Origin: Desulfolithobacter dissulfuricans
Lineage (GTDB): Bacteria; Desulfobacterota; Desulfobulbia; Desulfobulbales; Desulfobulbaceae
Assembly (NCBI RefSeq): GCF_025998535.1
Contig: NZ_AP024233.1
Span: forward strand, 2,178,001-2,242,000
Direction of reading: 5' to 3'
Length of the DNA stretch: 64,000 bases
Below, in pieces: positions 17,657 to 25,509 of this stretch. Position numbers and translations under genes: made by a program. Under the pieces are notes generated by a model, which was not told where the DNA came from, searched no databases, and saw only the letters and a program-made list of their open reading frames with translations. Numbering within the stretch: the stretch's first letter is position 1; each line of letters starts with the position of its first letter.

Positions 17657-17731
17657 TGCAACACAACTGTAGCAATGCAACACCGTGGTAGTGTTGCATT
17701 GCTACACATTGTGGCACCACTCCTGCAACAC
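17657..17731. promoter_or_regulatory. Cluster of TGCAACAC half-sites with a 15-7-15 inverted repeat
   Basis: TGCAACAC occurs at 17657-17664, 17676-17683 and 17724-17731, and inverted (GTGTTGCA) at 17691-17698. The two central copies belong to a perfect inverted repeat, GTAGCAATGCAACAC (17669-17683) and its complement (17691-17705). The last copy overlaps the -12 box of the sigma-54 promoter. No T-run follows, which argues against a simple terminator and for a binding site, perhaps of the adjacent regulator. Confidence 0.6.
17712..17727 (+). promoter_or_regulatory. Sigma-54 promoter of the small-peptide/NrfD operon
   Basis: TGGCACCACTCCTGCA has TGGCAC and TGCA with GG and GC 12 bases apart, a strong sigma-54 element. 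It begins seven bases after a perfect inverted repeat and lies about 209 bases before the first small gene, giving a leader of roughly 200 nt. The activator is probably the regulator encoded just upstream. Confidence 0.82.
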
Positions 17732-17935
17732 ATCAGCATCATTCCCACACGACCCCCACCCACCAATTTAAAAAATTCTTGTTTATTTTCAAGAAGATAC
17801 CCCCAAAACGCAACAGAAAAAAACGCCCTGCCCCAATTCTGGCCCCCAACTTGCTACATAAGAGACAAACGCAACAACACCTGTGCAAACGGAAGGAGCT
17901 GTACAGGATCAGATGTGCACCAGGAGGACAGAAAG

Positions 17936-18157
17936 ATGATGAACAGAGAATCCATAATCCAGAGAGAAAAAGGAAAGATACTGACGCGCCCCGAGGCGGT
18001 GGACACAGAGGTCAACAAGGTAACCATGGGCGCCCTGGGCATGTTTGCCGGTCTCGTCGGCGCCTGGGCCCTGGCATGTATCATTGGCGGCATTGTGGCC
18101 AGCACCGAAGTCACCGGACTGCTGGACGGCTGGTTCCATGCCGTGAGCGGACTTTAA
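17936..18157 (+). CDS. Small single-pass membrane protein, paralogue A (73 residues)
   Basis: No known family recognised. A charged N-terminal half of about 28 residues precedes one glycine- and alanine-rich membrane helix (about 31-55, GALGMFAGLVGAWALACIIGG), then a short C-terminus LLDGWFHAVSGL. The next gene encodes a second 73-residue protein with the same plan, the same WALACIIGG/WGLACFIGG core and the same GWF/SWF-x-AVSG ending, so the two arose by duplication. The ATG at 17936 (a second follows directly) has an AGGAGG site eight bases away. It is first in a sigma-54-driven run that ends with an NrfD protein. It could be a small subunit of that membrane complex; this is inference from context. 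Confidence 0.8.
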   Translation: MMNRESIIQREKGKILTRPEAVDTEVNKVTMGALGMFAGLVGAWALACIIGGIVASTEVTGLLDGWFHAVSGL

Positions 18158-18229
18158 GAACCAAGTACTACGACGTAGCAATAAAACAATTGACACGAAG
18201 CATCTATTCACAATCGAAGGAGGAACATC

Positions 18230-18451
18230 ATGGCCAAGACAGCAAACGTAAAAACCCGCACTCAGACTGGCGTCCAGGCAAAGGATATCACCCCGGCATC
18301 CGAAATATCAAAAGTCGGCGTCTACGCAGTCGGTATCGGCGCGGCCCTTATCGGCCTCTGGGGCCTGGCCTGCTTCATCGGCGGCATGATCAGCGCCGGC
18401 GGTCCCCTGGCTCTGATCGGCAGCTGGTTCAAGGCTGTCAGTGGAATGTAG
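18230..18451 (+). CDS. Small single-pass membrane protein, paralogue B (73 residues)
   Basis: Same length and design as the preceding gene: charged N-terminal half (MAKTANVKTRTQTG), one membrane helix (about 30-55 with GIGAALIGLWGLACFIGG), and the C-terminus ALIGSWFKAVSGM. Shared positions include the L-ACIIGG/L-ACFIGG helix core with a conserved Cys and the W-F-x-A-V-S-G tail. The N-terminal halves have diverged. An AAGGAGG site precedes the ATG. The kinase-like sensor gene begins at or just after its stop, so the genes look co-transcribed. A pair of small paralogues could form a heterodimer in the membrane. Function unknown. Confidence 0.8.
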   Translation: MAKTANVKTRTQTGVQAKDITPASEISKVGVYAVGIGAALIGLWGLACFIGGMISAGGPLALIGSWFKAVSGM

Positions 18452-19517
18452 GAGAGCAGACAGTTCTCTGCAACGTACTGGATTTACAGGAAGGGTGACA
18501 GGTATCAAGGAACAACAGGCAGTGTATGGTGATGGCAGCCAGCAGCCTTCCAGCCGCCAGGCACCGGGCAGCAGCACCCTGCCCGGTGCCGCAGCTGGAA
18601 AGAGCGGGGCTGGGTCACGCTCCCTGGTCTCCACGCGGAAGATACTGTACTCCGTATTCTGTGGCATAACCGTGCTGCTCTCAGTGGTCATCATCATGGC
18701 TTTTCTGCAGTATCGGCTAACGGCCCAGTATAATGAAATTATTGACCAGGGGGAAAAAATTGTCTTTCGTTTTTCCTCGCTCAGGGAGTATCTCACCCGG
18801 GCAATACTGGAGAGAAAATGGAATCAGCTAGAAGGGTTCGAGGCTAAAATCGAAACCCTTAACAGCGATTTTTCCAAGCTCCTTGACCATCAACTGATAC
18901 CGACCCAGTACAAACTGGCCCTCATCGACAAAGTTGGCATAGGTGAAATCGCCCTCCTGGCCCGGCAACTGGCAAATGAGGACGATAAGCTTGCCCCGGC
19001 CCTCAAACTGCACGACAGGCTCCGGGCCATGTCCGACCAGCTCATGCAGTTCGACCGGGTCCTGATAGGCCAGATGAAGAGCAACCTGGTGCGGTTCCAG
19101 AACCTGATCATAGGCACCCTGGCCCTGATCACCGGAGCTATCAGCCTGCTCTTTGTCTTCCTGTACCGCAAGGCCCTGCTTCCTCTCATGGATCTCTCAA
19201 AACAGGTGCATGAGACAGACCGGGACCGGGAGTTGGCCATAGCGCCAGGGGCCTGTCAGGAACTCAAGGATCTGACCGAGAGGCTGAATTTTCTTCTGAA
19301 CAGCAGTGAACCGGGACATCCGGGGGAAGGAAATGTTTTTTCACCCCACGAGGTGAATGTCCTGAGTAATCAGCTCAACGCCATCATCAACTACACTCAG
19401 TTGCTGCTGGACAACGACACCCACCGGGAGAACCATCCCGAAGAGGTAAAAATCCTCCGCAGCATCATGATGTCCGGCGAACAGATCGGCCTGATACTCC
19501 AGGAAAAACAACGCTGA
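18441..19517 (+). CDS. Membrane sensor with degenerate kinase dimerisation domain and no ATPase domain
   Basis: Up to 358 residues. After a low-complexity N-terminus come a membrane helix (about 70-90), a helical periplasmic region (about 91-221), a second helix (about 222-242), a HAMP-like linker and a C-terminal segment (about 300-352) resembling a kinase DHp domain: LNAIINYTQLLLDN parallels INGIINFAQLLFEE of the soluble kinase at 14748-15860. In a gap-free alignment the phospho-acceptor His is Asn (about 306), the HEVNNP motif is lost, and no ATP-binding domain follows. It cannot act as a normal kinase. The start is uncertain: the ATG at 18441 overlaps the previous gene, and a GTG near 18522 is another option. 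It may modulate the soluble kinase. Confidence 0.75.
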   Translation: MECRRADSSLQRTGFTGRVTGIKEQQAVYGDGSQQPSSRQAPGSSTLPGAAAGKSGAGSRSLVSTRKILYSVFCGITVLLSVVIIMAFLQYRLTAQYNEIIDQGEKIVFRFSSLREYLTRAILERKWNQLEGFEAKIETLNSDFSKLLDHQLIPTQYKLALIDKVGIGEIALLARQLANEDDKLAPALKLHDRLRAMSDQLMQFDRVLIGQMKSNLVRFQNLIIGTLALITGAISLLFVFLYRKALLPLMDLSKQVHETDRDRELAIAPGACQELKDLTERLNFLLNSSEPGHPGEGNVFSPHEVNVLSNQLNAIINYTQLLLDNDTHRENHPEEVKILRSIMMSGEQIGLILQEKQR

Positions 19518-19668
19518 CCGGTATCGCGCCGCCCGCATATTCTGTTAGCCGGCGGCCCTGGCAACGCATACCGGCACTCTCTGTCAGAGACCAGTTACTA
19601 CGTATTTAATTTTAAAGGACCATAAAATTATTCAAATGTACCACAGGTAACCCAAGGAGGAGGAATCA

Positions 19669-20868
19669 ATGGACAATGTTCGACCAATGGACAACAAAAT
19701 AGGTATTGCCGGAATAGAGATCCCGTTTCCGGTTTTTATCATCCTGATTGCGTGCGCTTCCATGGCCGTAACCGGAATACTTTTCGCTGGCCATGCACTT
19801 TACATAGGTCACCATCATGCCCTCGGCACATCCCGCGAGGTACCCTGGGGTATTCTTATTGCCGGTTATGTCTTTTTTGCCACCTTCTCCACCGGACTGT
19901 GCATCATTGCCTCCCTGGGGCAGGTTTTCGGCATCAAGGCATTCAAGCCCATTGTCGGCCGGACCTTGTTCCTGGCTGCGATCACCATTGCCGCCGGACT
20001 GATGAGTATCTCCCTGGAGTTGGAGAACCCGTGGCGGGTCCAGATATGGGCCCTGCTTTCGCCCCATCCGGAATCAAATATCTGGTGGAAGACCTCAATT
20101 TACTCCATGTACCTGATGCTGCTCATCTTCAACCTCATCCTTCTCAACCGGGGCAAGGTCAAGGCTGCATCACGGGTTGGCCTGGTGGCCCTTCTCGCCT
20201 GCCTGGCAGCAGTCCTCAACATGAAGGAAGACATGAGCATCCTCGGAGCCCGGGCCTTCTGGCCTGACCAGTACATGCCCATCTACTTCCTGACCTTTGC
20301 CACTTTGCTGGCCTGCTTTGGAATTTTCTTCTTCAACTGGGCAGCAGCCAGGATCAGCGGCGAAGAGATAAGCAGTGAAGTAAAGTCTGCCCTTTCGGCC
20401 ACGAGCAAGCTCACCATTGTCCTGCTGCTGATCTACGGCCTGTTCACCGCAGCCAAGATCATGGCTGGATACGCCGGAGAAGGCGTCAACAATCCCGACG
20501 CCATGAGCCTCCTGCTGACCGGTCGATTTGCCGGTAATTTCTGGGTAGGAGAAGTAGGCATGGCCTTTATCATTCCCCTGGCTCTCCTTCTTATCGCCCG
20601 GCGCAACGTTGATATCAACGGCTTGTTTACTGCCGCCCTCACCGGCCTGGCAGGACTGTTCATCAGTGTCTATGACCTGATCATGGCCGGCCAGCTGGTG
20701 CCCCATTTCGCCCAGTACAATATCGTCGGCCTGCCGAAATATTACAGCTACACCCCGTCCCTGCACGAGTACATGATGCTGGCCGGAGGTTTCTTTCTTG
20801 TCTTCACTCTCTTTATCCTGGGCGAGCTGCTCCTGCGGCCCGACCGCCTCTCCGTGGATGAACAATAG
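19669..20868 (+). CDS. nrfD: Stand-alone NrfD/PsrC-family membrane protein
   Basis: A 399-residue membrane protein with about ten hydrophobic helices. Family features include the opening helix after IPFPVFIILIACASMA, the NrfD-like SLELENPWRVQIWALLSPHPES loop with WWKTSIYSMYLMLL, and late helices ending with LGELLLRPDRLS. NrfD proteins oxidise or reduce quinones and normally sit beside a ferredoxin subunit and a catalytic subunit; neither is encoded here. Instead it follows two small membrane peptides and a sensor-like protein in a sigma-54-controlled run. The ATG has an AAGGAGGAGG site. A strong terminator follows. Its electron partner must be encoded elsewhere or be one of the small proteins. 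Confidence 0.88.
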   Translation: MDNVRPMDNKIGIAGIEIPFPVFIILIACASMAVTGILFAGHALYIGHHHALGTSREVPWGILIAGYVFFATFSTGLCIIASLGQVFGIKAFKPIVGRTLFLAAITIAAGLMSISLELENPWRVQIWALLSPHPESNIWWKTSIYSMYLMLLIFNLILLNRGKVKAASRVGLVALLACLAAVLNMKEDMSILGARAFWPDQYMPIYFLTFATLLACFGIFFFNWAAARISGEEISSEVKSALSATSKLTIVLLLIYGLFTAAKIMAGYAGEGVNNPDAMSLLLTGRFAGNFWVGEVGMAFIIPLALLLIARRNVDINGLFTAALTGLAGLFISVYDLIMAGQLVPHFAQYNIVGLPKYYSYTPSLHEYMMLAGGFFLVFTLFILGELLLRPDRLSVDEQ

Positions 20869-20902
20869 CATCCGCCGGCAAACCTGATCAGGCAACAAAA
20901 AA

Positions 20903-20938
20903 ACAGCCCGCTGCGTTCGCAGCGGGCTGTTTTTTTTA
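20903..20938 (+). terminator. Rho-independent terminator after the NrfD gene
   Basis: ACAGCCCGCTGCG (20903-20915) pairs perfectly with CGCAGCGGGCTGT (20918-20930), followed by eight or nine T. It ends the sigma-54-driven plus-strand run. An A-run before the stem would let it work from the other side as well. Confidence 0.95.
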
Positions 20939-21030
20939 TCCAAAAATCGTCCCAGGGCAAGATATTGCCAAGGTACTTTTCATGGTTCGAAGTCTTCGCT
21001 ATCTGTTGTGGCAGGGCCGTGCCAAAACCT

Positions 21031-21105
21031 GGAGTCTCCCTTCAGTCGCTTACCCGGAGTCTCCCTTCAGTCGCTTACCCGGAGTCTCCCTTCGGTCGCT
21101 TACCT
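21031..21105. repeat. Three tandem 25-bp repeats
   Basis: GGAGTCTCCCTTCAGTCGCT plus TTACC-type ends is repeated three times without spacing at 21031-21055, 21056-21080 and 21081-21105, the third copy differing at two positions. With the terminator and the shared 20-bp motif at 21104-21123 it fills most of the 320-base gap between the NrfD and ftsH genes. Three unspaced copies are not a CRISPR array. Confidence 0.85.
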
Positions 21106-21123
21106 GGTCCAGCCATGCTGGTT
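21104..21123. repeat. 20-bp motif shared with 33076-33095
   Basis: CTGGTCCAGCCATGCTGGTT occurs here and, identically, at 33076-33095 before aroB. Both copies lie near GAGTCTC-type sequence, suggesting fragments of one dispersed intergenic repeat. The motif is partly self-complementary (CCAGC/GCTGG). Confidence 0.65.
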
Positions 21124-21191
21124 TATCCTGATATTCCTAATCAGCTCAGCCTGGAGCAGCCCGACAGACAGCATCCCAAATCCATGCGACG

Positions 21192-23012
21192 TTAAATCTG
21201 GCAGGCCTTGTTCTTCTCCTCGCGCGCTTTCTGAGTGGTGCACTCAAAGATGATATCGAGTTCCTCATTGTCCAGGGTTTCTTCTTTGAGCAGAACTTCG
21301 GCCACCTGGTTAAGGTAGTCCCTGTTCTCGGTCAGGATATCCCGGGCCTTCTGGTAACATTGCTGCAGAATATCGTTTATCTCCTGATCGATCTGCCGTT
21401 CCGCCTCGTCACTGTGCAGCAGCATGGTCATGGGATCGCCTAGAAAACCACCTCCCTCCCGGACATACGCCCGCGGCGCCAGGGTATTGGCCATACCCCA
21501 CTTGCATATCATTGAGGTGGCGATTTCCGTCGATTGCAGAAGATCATCCTGAGCCCCGGTGCTCCGCTGGCCGAAAATAATCTCCTCTGCGGCCCGGCCC
21601 CCCATGAATATGGTGATCTTGTCGAGCAGGTATTCCCGGGAATAGGCGTGCCGGTCATTGAGGGGCAACTGCTGGGTCTGGCCCAGCGCCCTGCCCCGGG
21701 GAATAATGGTGATCTTCACCAGAGGATCTGCCTCGGGCAGCCTTTTGGCGACAATGGCGTGTCCGGCCTCATGAAAGGCCAGGATCTTGCGGTCTTTTTC
21801 TGAAAAGACCATCCCCTTGCGCTCCACTCCCAGAAGAATCCGGTCCCGGGCCTCATCGAAGTCCTCCATGGTTATGTACTGCCGTCGTTTCCTGGCCGCC
21901 AGCAGGGCCGCCTCGTTGACCAGGTTATGCAGTTCAGCCCCGGTAAAGCCGGGGGTCGTCTGGGCGATTAGCTTGAGATTGATATCCGGGCCGAGCTTCA
22001 CCTTCCTGGTATGGACCTCCAGAATTTTTTTCCGTCCCTTGACATCGGGCGGCAGAATGGTGATCTGGCGGTCAAACCGCCCCGGTCTGAGCAAGGCTGG
22101 ATCAAGAATATCGGGCCGGTTGGTTGCCGCCAGGACCAGGACCGTATCATCGGTGCCAAAGCCATCCATCTCCACCAGCAGGGCATTGAGGGTCTGGGCC
22201 CGCTCATCCGTTCCTCCGGCCACCCCGGAGGCGGCCCGACTCCCCCCCACCGCATCGATCTCGTCGATAAAGACGATACAGGGGGCATTCTTTTTGGCCT
22301 CCCGGAAGAGGTCCCGCACCCTGGAGGCGCCGACCCCGACAAACATCTCGACAAAATCAGAGCCGGAAAAACTGAAAAAAGGCACTCCGGCCTCACCGGC
22401 TATGGCCTTGGCCAGCAACGTCTTGCCGGTTCCCGGAGGCCCCTGGAGGAGGATACCCCTGGGAATGGTGGCGCCCACGGCCTTGAACGGCTCGGGATTC
22501 TTCAAAAATTCGATCACCTCCACCAGCTCTTCCTTGGCCGAGGAGATCCCGGCCACATCGTCGAAGGTAACCCGGTTCTCCTTGGTGAAGCGGATCATCT
22601 TTTCACTGGCAAAGGGCTCATCTTCAGCATTTTTTTCCTGTCGTTTCAGGTTTGCAGCCCAGACAAGAAGGACCACGGTCAAGGCCACGGCAAACAGGAC
22701 AGTGAACCAGATCAGCTGAGTATTGTCACGGCTGACAGTGACCCGGATTCTCTTGCTCTCCAGCTTCGGGACCAGGGAGGATATATCCGGCGCAATAGTC
22801 GTATAGAGCCGGCCATCATTGCTGGTCACCATCAGGGTATTGCCGCGGATCTCCACCGCAGCGACCCGATCCCGGTGCAGATTTTCAAGAAAATCCGTGT
22901 AACTCTGGGTCGGCAGGGCCGTCTTATGTTCAGCCCGCCAGAAGATAAAAAGGGTGCCGAGCACAAAGATAAAAATAAAGAAAATGAAAATATTACGGGC
23001 AAAATAAGCCAT
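21192..23012 (-). CDS. ftsH: ATP-dependent zinc metalloprotease FtsH
   Basis: Membrane-anchored AAA+ protease of about 606 residues that degrades damaged membrane proteins and short-lived regulators. Two membrane helices (about 5-24 and 100-120) flank a small periplasmic domain; then come Walker A GPPGTGKT, Walker B IVFIDEID, the arginine-finger region RPGRFDRQ, and the zinc site HEAGH. The C-terminal end is shorter than in enteric FtsH. The ATG at 23012 is chosen; an upstream TTG at 23024 next to GAGGA is an alternative. It stands alone, between the NrfD operon and the nap operon. Confidence 0.97.
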   Translation of the reverse strand: MAYFARNIFIFFIFIFVLGTLFIFWRAEHKTALPTQSYTDFLENLHRDRVAAVEIRGNTLMVTSNDGRLYTTIAPDISSLVPKLESKRIRVTVSRDNTQLIWFTVLFAVALTVVLLVWAANLKRQEKNAEDEPFASEKMIRFTKENRVTFDDVAGISSAKEELVEVIEFLKNPEPFKAVGATIPRGILLQGPPGTGKTLLAKAIAGEAGVPFFSFSGSDFVEMFVGVGASRVRDLFREAKKNAPCIVFIDEIDAVGGSRAASGVAGGTDERAQTLNALLVEMDGFGTDDTVLVLAATNRPDILDPALLRPGRFDRQITILPPDVKGRKKILEVHTRKVKLGPDINLKLIAQTTPGFTGAELHNLVNEAALLAARKRRQYITMEDFDEARDRILLGVERKGMVFSEKDRKILAFHEAGHAIVAKRLPEADPLVKITIIPRGRALGQTQQLPLNDRHAYSREYLLDKITIFMGGRAAEEIIFGQRSTGAQDDLLQSTEIATSMICKWGMANTLAPRAYVREGGGFLGDPMTMLLHSDEAERQIDQEINDILQQCYQKARDILTENRDYLNQVAEVLLKEETLDNEELDIIFECTTQKAREEKNKACQI

Positions 23013-23154
23013 AAGTGCGACCAATCCTCAATAGAGCGTGGGTTATGGAAACAATTCTTCCGCTGTCTGTCCCGGCCATTGTAGGAAATCAGGAAAAAAA
23101 TGTACAGCACTACCACCCGGTACCCTGCCCACAATGGTCTGTTTTTTACATGAA

Positions 23155-23383
23155 CCTGAATCCGTGAAGCTGTAATTTCGCCGCATGCGCAAGGAAGAGA
23201 CCCGTTGATTAGAGTGATGCTCTATCAAGGGGTTGATGACGCAGCGTATGCGGTGAAACTACAGCTCCCGAAGGGCGGCTTCATAGCAATGGGTGAAAAG
23301 AAACATCTCAGGTTATCTTTTCTTTTTGATGGTTATTCAAGGCAGATAACAAAGAAACAATATTTTTCCGTCACGGATTCAGG
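23155..23383. repeat. 229-bp structured element with 13-bp terminal inverted repeats (MITE-like)
   Basis: Ends are CCTGAATCCGTGA (23155-23167) and its exact complement TCACGGATTCAGG (23371-23383). Just inside the left end is a long imperfect hairpin: AGCTGTAATTTCGCCGCATG (from 23168) pairs with a segment ending at 23267, with a smaller TGATTAGAG/CTCTATCA stem at its tip. No credible gene is inside. The gap 23013-23510 between ftsH and napH holds nothing else that I can support. Confidence 0.7.
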
Positions 23384-23510
23384 ATGAAAGGAGTTCTCCG
23401 GGTTGAATAGGCGTGGAAAAAGCCTGCGGATTGAGGCTCGACAGGTGCAGAAGGAATCAGAAATCTTATCCGGGGGGAAATCAAGAAGGACAGACAGGCC
23501 GGGCAGACGC

Positions 23511-24335
23511 CTATCGCACGCGCCAGGTAAAATCCAGCGCTCCTGGCCGGCAGGAGTCTACACAGGCACCGCAGTTCCAGCAGTAGACAGACCGGCCCTC
23601 ACCAAGACTGGGATTGAGACCAAGGGGACAGGCGTGATCACAGAGACCACACTGGGTGCAGGCCTCCAACTCCTGATGAATGACCAGCCGACGCCGGGAA
23701 CCGATCAGAGCAAGGAGACCGCCCAGAGGACAGAAATAACGGCAGTAGAATCGACGGGTCAGAAGTTCAAGCAGGAGCACTGCCACCAGCACAACCCCCT
23801 CGACCGCCAGTTTATGAAAAAACACCGCCATCATGATCTCGCGGCCCACCAGTCCCGGTGGTGACATGATGACAAAAATCGGCGCCCCCAGGATCATGGT
23901 CAACAGAAACTCGCCGATCAGGGCAAACCACAGAAGTCTTCGGGCCAGGACCAGCCGGTCTTGGAGGCGTTTTTTCCTGGAGATCAACCGTCGCAGCCGG
24001 TCGAGCAGTTCTCCGAAAAAATTGATCGGACAGATCCAGCCGCAGAACACCCGGCCCAGCAGCAGGGCCAGCAGGACAGGCGGCAGCATGCCGATGAGGG
24101 CGGGGAGGTAGAGTTTTTTGGTGACCAGGATACTTTCCAGCCCTTCCAGCGGCGAGACAAACCAGAGCTCGCCGATGCCAAGCGACTGATACCATCCCTG
24201 GACCAGGGTTATGGCTTTATAGTAGTTAAGAAACGGATTGAGCAGGATAACAAGAAAGGCCGCCAATAGAACCGCAAAGCGCAGGGTGTTGTAGCGTCGC
24301 CTGCGGCCCTGCCCATTCCCCCGGTGTTCAGTCAT
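23511..24335 (-). CDS. napH: NapH, quinol-oxidising membrane Fe-S protein of the nitrate reductase system
   Basis: A 274-residue membrane protein with about four helices, cytoplasmic motifs CGWICPINFF and CRYFCPLG, and two C-terminal [4Fe-4S] groups, CTQCGLCDHACPLG and CWNCGACVDSCRPG. In known Nap systems NapH with NapG takes electrons from menaquinol and passes them toward NapC or NapA. Its ATG shares one base with the napG stop (TGATG), so they are coupled. It is the last gene of the napCMADGH run; a 229-bp repeat element follows the stop. Confidence 0.95.
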   Translation of the reverse strand: MTEHRGNGQGRRRRYNTLRFAVLLAAFLVILLNPFLNYYKAITLVQGWYQSLGIGELWFVSPLEGLESILVTKKLYLPALIGMLPPVLLALLLGRVFCGWICPINFFGELLDRLRRLISRKKRLQDRLVLARRLLWFALIGEFLLTMILGAPIFVIMSPPGLVGREIMMAVFFHKLAVEGVVLVAVLLLELLTRRFYCRYFCPLGGLLALIGSRRRLVIHQELEACTQCGLCDHACPLGLNPSLGEGRSVYCWNCGACVDSCRPGALDFTWRVR

Positions 24336-24931
24336 CAGTATTTCACCTTGCCTCCGGAGTACAACGGCTCCACATTGATCCCCTTCCGACCGTCAACACT
24401 GGTCACCGGGCAGGCATGGGTGCAGAGACCGCAGCCCGTACAGTCCGTTTCGTCCACCACCGGTTTCAGGGCCTCCAACCGGATCGCCCTGTTCTTGAAA
24501 GGACATTTGTCATAACAGGTCCGGCACAGTGCCCTACCGTTCCAGGCCGCACAGATAAATTGGTTGATGACCGCAAGTCCCATTCGGGTTTCGGCCATTT
24601 CCACCCGCTGCAGGGTTCCTGTGGGACACACATCCACACATTTCATGCAGAGATAGCAGGGGATTTTCTCCACCGCAATCAAGGGCGTTCCCGCATGGAG
24701 TCCATGACGGATATCCAGCAACTCGATACAGTGATAGGGGCAGACCTCCACGCAGCGGCCGCAGCGTAGACATTTGCCGGCAAAAATCTCTTCCGGTACC
24801 GCCCCCGGAGGCCGCAGTCTGTTGGTGGTGACCGGTGAGCGTACCAGGGCGGCGGAGGTCTCAGCGCTGCTGGAGACCAGCGCGGTGACCGTCACCGCGC
24901 CGGCCAGCTTGAGAAAACCTCGGCGTTTCAC
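24335..24931 (-). CDS. napG: NapG, periplasmic ferredoxin-type subunit
   Basis: A 198-residue Tat-exported protein (RRGFLKLAG twin-arginine motif at the start) with four [4Fe-4S] clusters: CLRCGRCVEVCPYHC, CYLCMKCVDVCPTG, CAAWNGRALCRTCYDKCPF and CTGCGLCTHACPV. It works with NapH as a quinol dehydrogenase for periplasmic nitrate reduction. The ATG overlaps the napD stop by four bases, and its own stop overlaps napH, so D, G and H are tightly coupled. Confidence 0.95.
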   Translation of the reverse strand: MKRRGFLKLAGAVTVTALVSSSAETSAALVRSPVTTNRLRPPGAVPEEIFAGKCLRCGRCVEVCPYHCIELLDIRHGLHAGTPLIAVEKIPCYLCMKCVDVCPTGTLQRVEMAETRMGLAVINQFICAAWNGRALCRTCYDKCPFKNRAIRLEALKPVVDETDCTGCGLCTHACPVTSVDGRKGINVEPLYSGGKVKY

Positions 24932-25236
24932 ATGCCTTGCCCCTTTTCATCCCGTCGGCGGCCAAATATCTGCGGCACATACTCGCCCCGGGCGATTTTT
25001 TCGGCTTCATCCTCGGTGTTAAGATAGGTCAGGCCGACACTGAGCACGGTTTCCATCTTCTCGATGTCCCGCATCAGCTTTTCCATGGCATCGGTGGTCC
25101 TGCTCTCCAGCACGACCACGATATTGCCCTTGTCATCGGCTCCATAGACCTCGACCTGGCTCATCCGGTGCAGCGCCTCCAGGGTCTGATCCCGGTCTTC
25201 CGGCCATGTCGATATCACCACTCCACCAATAGGCAT
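24928..25236 (-). CDS. napD: NapD, chaperone for NapA maturation
   Basis: A 102-residue cytoplasmic protein of the NapD family, which binds the NapA twin-arginine signal until the molybdenum cofactor is in place. The family opening GGVVISTWPED with alternating strands is clear, and VYGADDKGNIVVVLE matches the ferredoxin-like fold of NapD. The open frame continues 69 codons upstream without family likeness; the ATG at 25236 with AAGGA eight bases before it is the start used here. A 273-base gap separates it from napA, containing a GGGGGG/CCCCCC hairpin at about 25474-25496 that could stabilise or attenuate the message. Confidence 0.92.
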   Translation of the reverse strand: MPIGGVVISTWPEDRDQTLEALHRMSQVEVYGADDKGNIVVVLESRTTDAMEKLMRDIEKMETVLSVGLTYLNTEDEAEKIARGEYVPQIFGRRRDEKGQGM

Positions 25237-25509
25237 AATCAGTCCTTTGCTAAGATCAGCCGTCCCCGGCCATCCGGCCTTGAAGGGACAGCAGAAAAAC
25301 ACAACCCTGTGACTGCATAACCCTCTCCAGAACCCGAATTTCCGGAACCGGATACCGTCTGCACCGATCTTCGGAAGAGGCAACAAACAGGTAAGAAGGA
25401 GAAGTCCGCGCTTTTGGCAGGAAAGCGGCAAACATATCGACACTCCGGTATCCGGTCCCGGAAATCCGGGATGGGGGGCGGTTTTCCACCCCCCGTACTA
25501 TGGAGGTAG

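Noticed and set aside
17936-18451. Twin small peptides as light-harvesting alpha/beta-like polypeptides
   Set aside because: They have a similar size and single helix but no His for pigment binding, and no photosynthesis genes are present.
21031-21105. Possible CRISPR array
   Set aside because: Only three repeats, no spacers between them and no cas genes.
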